Shown piece by piece: positions 61,426 to 64,000 of a stretch of 64,000 bases of DNA. Each line of letters opens with the position of its first letter. Positions within the stretch are counted from its first letter, which is position 1. The position numbers were made by a program, and so were the translations under genes. Origin of the DNA: Rugalucina vietnamica. Its lineage: Eukaryota > Mollusca > Bivalvia > Lucinida > Lucinidae. The notes under the pieces are model-generated. The model was not told where the DNA came from. It did not search any database and saw only the letters and a program-made list of their open reading frames with translations. The stretch is taken from NCBI GenBank assembly GCA_964017185.1, contig OZ024870.1:23955621-24019620 (forward strand), read 5' to 3'.

Positions 61426-63393
61426 CCCCCCCCCCTCCCCCCACCAAAAAAAAAAGAAAAAGAAAGAAAAGAAAAAAGAAAGTGCTGGGTAGCGTCAGGG
61501 GTATACAGACGGCCATACCCTGATCAGGTAATGGCCTATCTAAGTGTTTCAATTCAATCAATTATTGTATTGGTTTTATAACAACGAAGTAACCCCTCGA
61601 CTATGCCAACACTCGAACGATATAGGCAATATTTAAGTCTTTAAACCTATAGCAAGTGCTAAAAATAAACTATTTTCATTGACCAACCACCATTTGTATA
61701 GAATAAAATATTGACCATTCGAATAATCACCCTATAGATTCACTGTACACCGTAGAATCAGTGAAAGACACTGTACCAGTGATTGAACACATTTTTGGGG
61801 CAAAAAATGTAAGATAGTGGTTAGTATTTTGCATGATTTCGTGTTATCCGCTTTGTTTCTGTGCCATAGTTTTCAGCTTATCACTTCGGTACATGTTCTT
61901 GTTTCATCTTATGGTCTACAAACCGCTAAAGGTGTTCGTGGGAGCATACAGGAGGCATTCGTGTTGGAGAAGAGTTGTAAAAATGCTTAAAATCGCTGCA
62001 TTTTCTCCTCTAGTTTTACTATCAAACATTTTTGAGAAAATAAAGGACGCGCAAAAGAAAGAAATACTTTGGAACTTTCAATATAAGAAAGCGCATGCTG
62101 ATCCGCTCCGTCGATATCGAAATTTCTATACATAAAGGACTGTACGTTCGAAATTCAGTGAAAAGAACTACTGGCCCAGTCAAAGAGAGGTCGATTTATT
62201 TTTTGTACCCTGTTATATCAATTGGCTGTACGAAGTTATTGAAACTGCTAGCGAGTAAAATTGCCTTGTAAGCGAAGAAATATGCCCTATTTAGGAATAA
62301 TGGGACAGTTTGTAAACCATATTAGTATATTACATCTTCTCAATTTACCTTTGCATTTTGTCAACCCCATTTAGTGCAAAAACAGTTAGCGAAAAAAAAG
62401 TACTATAACGCCCGTGTATGGAACGCCAAAGCTGTCTGATGGTAAGGAATAAAAACATTTGATTCATCATCGTCAATATATCCTGCTCTCATTTGATTAT
62501 ACTCGTATGTTGTATAGTGTGCATTCTATAATGAGAAAAGTCCATTATATGTTGGACCAGGTTCTTTATATTAAGAAAATTTTCATTATATGATGAATAA
62601 ACATCTTTATATAATGGTAGACTTATAGGCGAGACGCTAGATTCTGTATCTACCGTATTTAACGCAATCGCACAACACCCTCCACATACTTTGTTTGCAG
62701 TATGCAATTGGTCCATTGGTCATCCTAGATGAGTTCTAGGCACGTTGTCGCCCCGGCAAGTGGTGCACAATATTTCTGTAGCTCGTTACATAAGTTACAT
62801 GTACAAAATATATTTGTATCAACAAAATAGCGAAACCTACTATGCTCCACCCACTTTAATCATGCAACAACACTAATTATATCACGTACTAGAACAATTT
62901 AACGGACATGCTTTATGATCTTTAAAAGTTGAAATTAGACATTATACGGTGTTACAAACGTTACTTCTACATCTATGGCGTGAAAATAGGAGTTTGGGTT
63001 CAAAACGTTTTTGTTTTTGGCATTTCTTTCATTATATTCCAAAAACGATAGGTCATTTCTAACTAACCAATAGTTCAACTTGGCTATTACACAAAATCAC
63101 ATATTTACAGCTGTATATTAAATAGTTAATTTATTTTATTTAAATAATTTTACATTTCCTAAGGGTACCGCCGTATGCCGTAGGCGTTTCAACAAAAATA
63201 TCAAAATGAATAACTGTTAATATGTTTGTGTAAATTATTTAGTTCTATTTCACACACCCTATGATAAATACATATTTAGTGTGCTGAAATATACAGCCCG
63301 TGACTTGCAAGCATGCTCATGGTAATGTATGTAACACCTGAACGTTCAAACATGGGTAGATTTCATTTTGGTGATTATAAATGTATATATAGT

Positions 63394-63585
63394 GAGCCGC
63401 TTCATGCGAAAACCAGATTCTTCCTATATGAAAACAAAGATGCAGTTACTGCACAGCTGACCAGCACACTTGTTTACTCTGCACAGATAATTCAAACTTC
63501 TTAAATCCGAAATTTCAAGCGACTAAATTCTGTGACTGTGTAGAAGGAATATTGTCGGAAGAGGAGGTTTCGCGCGCTGCGGCTC
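63394..63585. mobile_element. GAGCCGC MITE, copy 9, decayed
   Basis: Ends GAGCCGCTTCATGCGAAAAC and GCTGCGGCTC are clear, but the core palindrome has decayed and the element is about 40 bp short. Confidence 0.8.
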
Positions 63586-63734
63586 ACGTGAAAGTGGTCT
63601 CACATAATTATCTGCAAAGGTTTTCGCATAGAACACAGTAAGGTGTTTGGAATATGTTGACCCACTTGTGACTTGTCAGTATGCTCATGTTAACGTATGT
63701 AACACCTTTTTCATATAGGGCACTGTAAGGTATG

Positions 63735-63805
63735 TATTATGAGTTGGTGACCCAGGCTTAAAGCGTCCGCTCCTGATTGCGAGTTTCTGTTGTTCGACCT
63801 CTTCG
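63735..63805 (+). mobile_element. tRNA-derived SINE head
   Basis: GGTGACCCAGGCTTAAAGCG then GTCCGCTCCTGATTGCGAGT and TTGTTCGACCTC have tRNA D-arm, anticodon-arm and T-arm order. Decayed; no working tRNA. Confidence 0.45.
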
Positions 63806-64000
63806 GTGCCATATTGTGTGCTTGAACAAGATCCACAATTTAATGACTTAGGAAGACAAAGACTTCGCAAATACACACTCACTGACAGTCGCATCCAACT
63901 AGATGCGGATATTATCCTCAAACTCTGGACCCATTTATTTTATACTATATGTGGTATTCCTTACAGCTTGTATGCGCCTTTCGAAACTATTGATTTGACG

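Larger units (their letters stand above)
60898..64000. other. Intergenic region with repeat remnants
   Basis: No gene is supported. It holds a polyA signal, two partial MITE copies and a SINE-like head (listed). A 100-residue plus-strand frame at 61833-62135 has a basic C-terminal half but no recognised domain. Confidence 0.55.

Noticed and set aside
61833-62135. 100-codon ORF with basic C-terminal half as an exon or small gene
   Set aside because: No domain recognised, no splice or promoter context, and similar lengths arise by chance here.

Overview
The window is animal DNA: AT-rich, with long introns, GT..AG splice sites in matching phase, signal peptides and a very dense load of transposon debris. 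The gene content (multi-domain C-type lectins, tandem NRF-6-like membrane acyltransferases, a DCXR-like reductase) and the repeat style (many hairpin MITEs, LINE and SINE remnants, microsatellites) suggest a marine invertebrate, most likely a bivalve mollusc. That assignment is an inference; the species cannot be named from the sequence.

Layout. 1-790: 3' end of a LINE. 1243-12015 (+): 3' part of a C-type lectin gene with about one and a half CTLDs and a hydrophobic C-terminal tail; its introns carry most of the repeats between 1.8 and 10.5 kb. 12935-24596 (-): a complete 14-exon gene for a secreted or surface protein with four CTLDs, convergent with the first lectin. 24597-27329: intergenic. 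27330-39854 (+) and 42833-54263 (+): two tandem 16-exon genes for NRF-6-like acyltransferases of about 763 and 766 residues, with matching intron phases. 55758-60897 (+): a two-exon short-chain dehydrogenase close to L-xylulose reductase, with His where the catalytic Tyr should be. 60898-64000: no gene recognised, only repeat fragments.

The three gene groups show no sign of acting in one pathway. The window reads as two local gene-family clusters (lectins, acyltransferases) plus one metabolic enzyme.

The most unusual material is in the introns. Four large elements (about 3.9-10.5 kb, 6.0-6.7 kb, 20.6-22.4 kb and 56.9-57.65 kb) are built from their own degenerate short words repeated in both orientations, three of them with recognisable inverted ends. 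A hairpin MITE family is present in nine copies, several with 4-bp target duplications. A reverse-transcriptase element has left six 3' fragments, two of them apparently identical over 266 bp. All gene models were spliced by eye from consensus sites, reading frame and family conservation, without transcript data.
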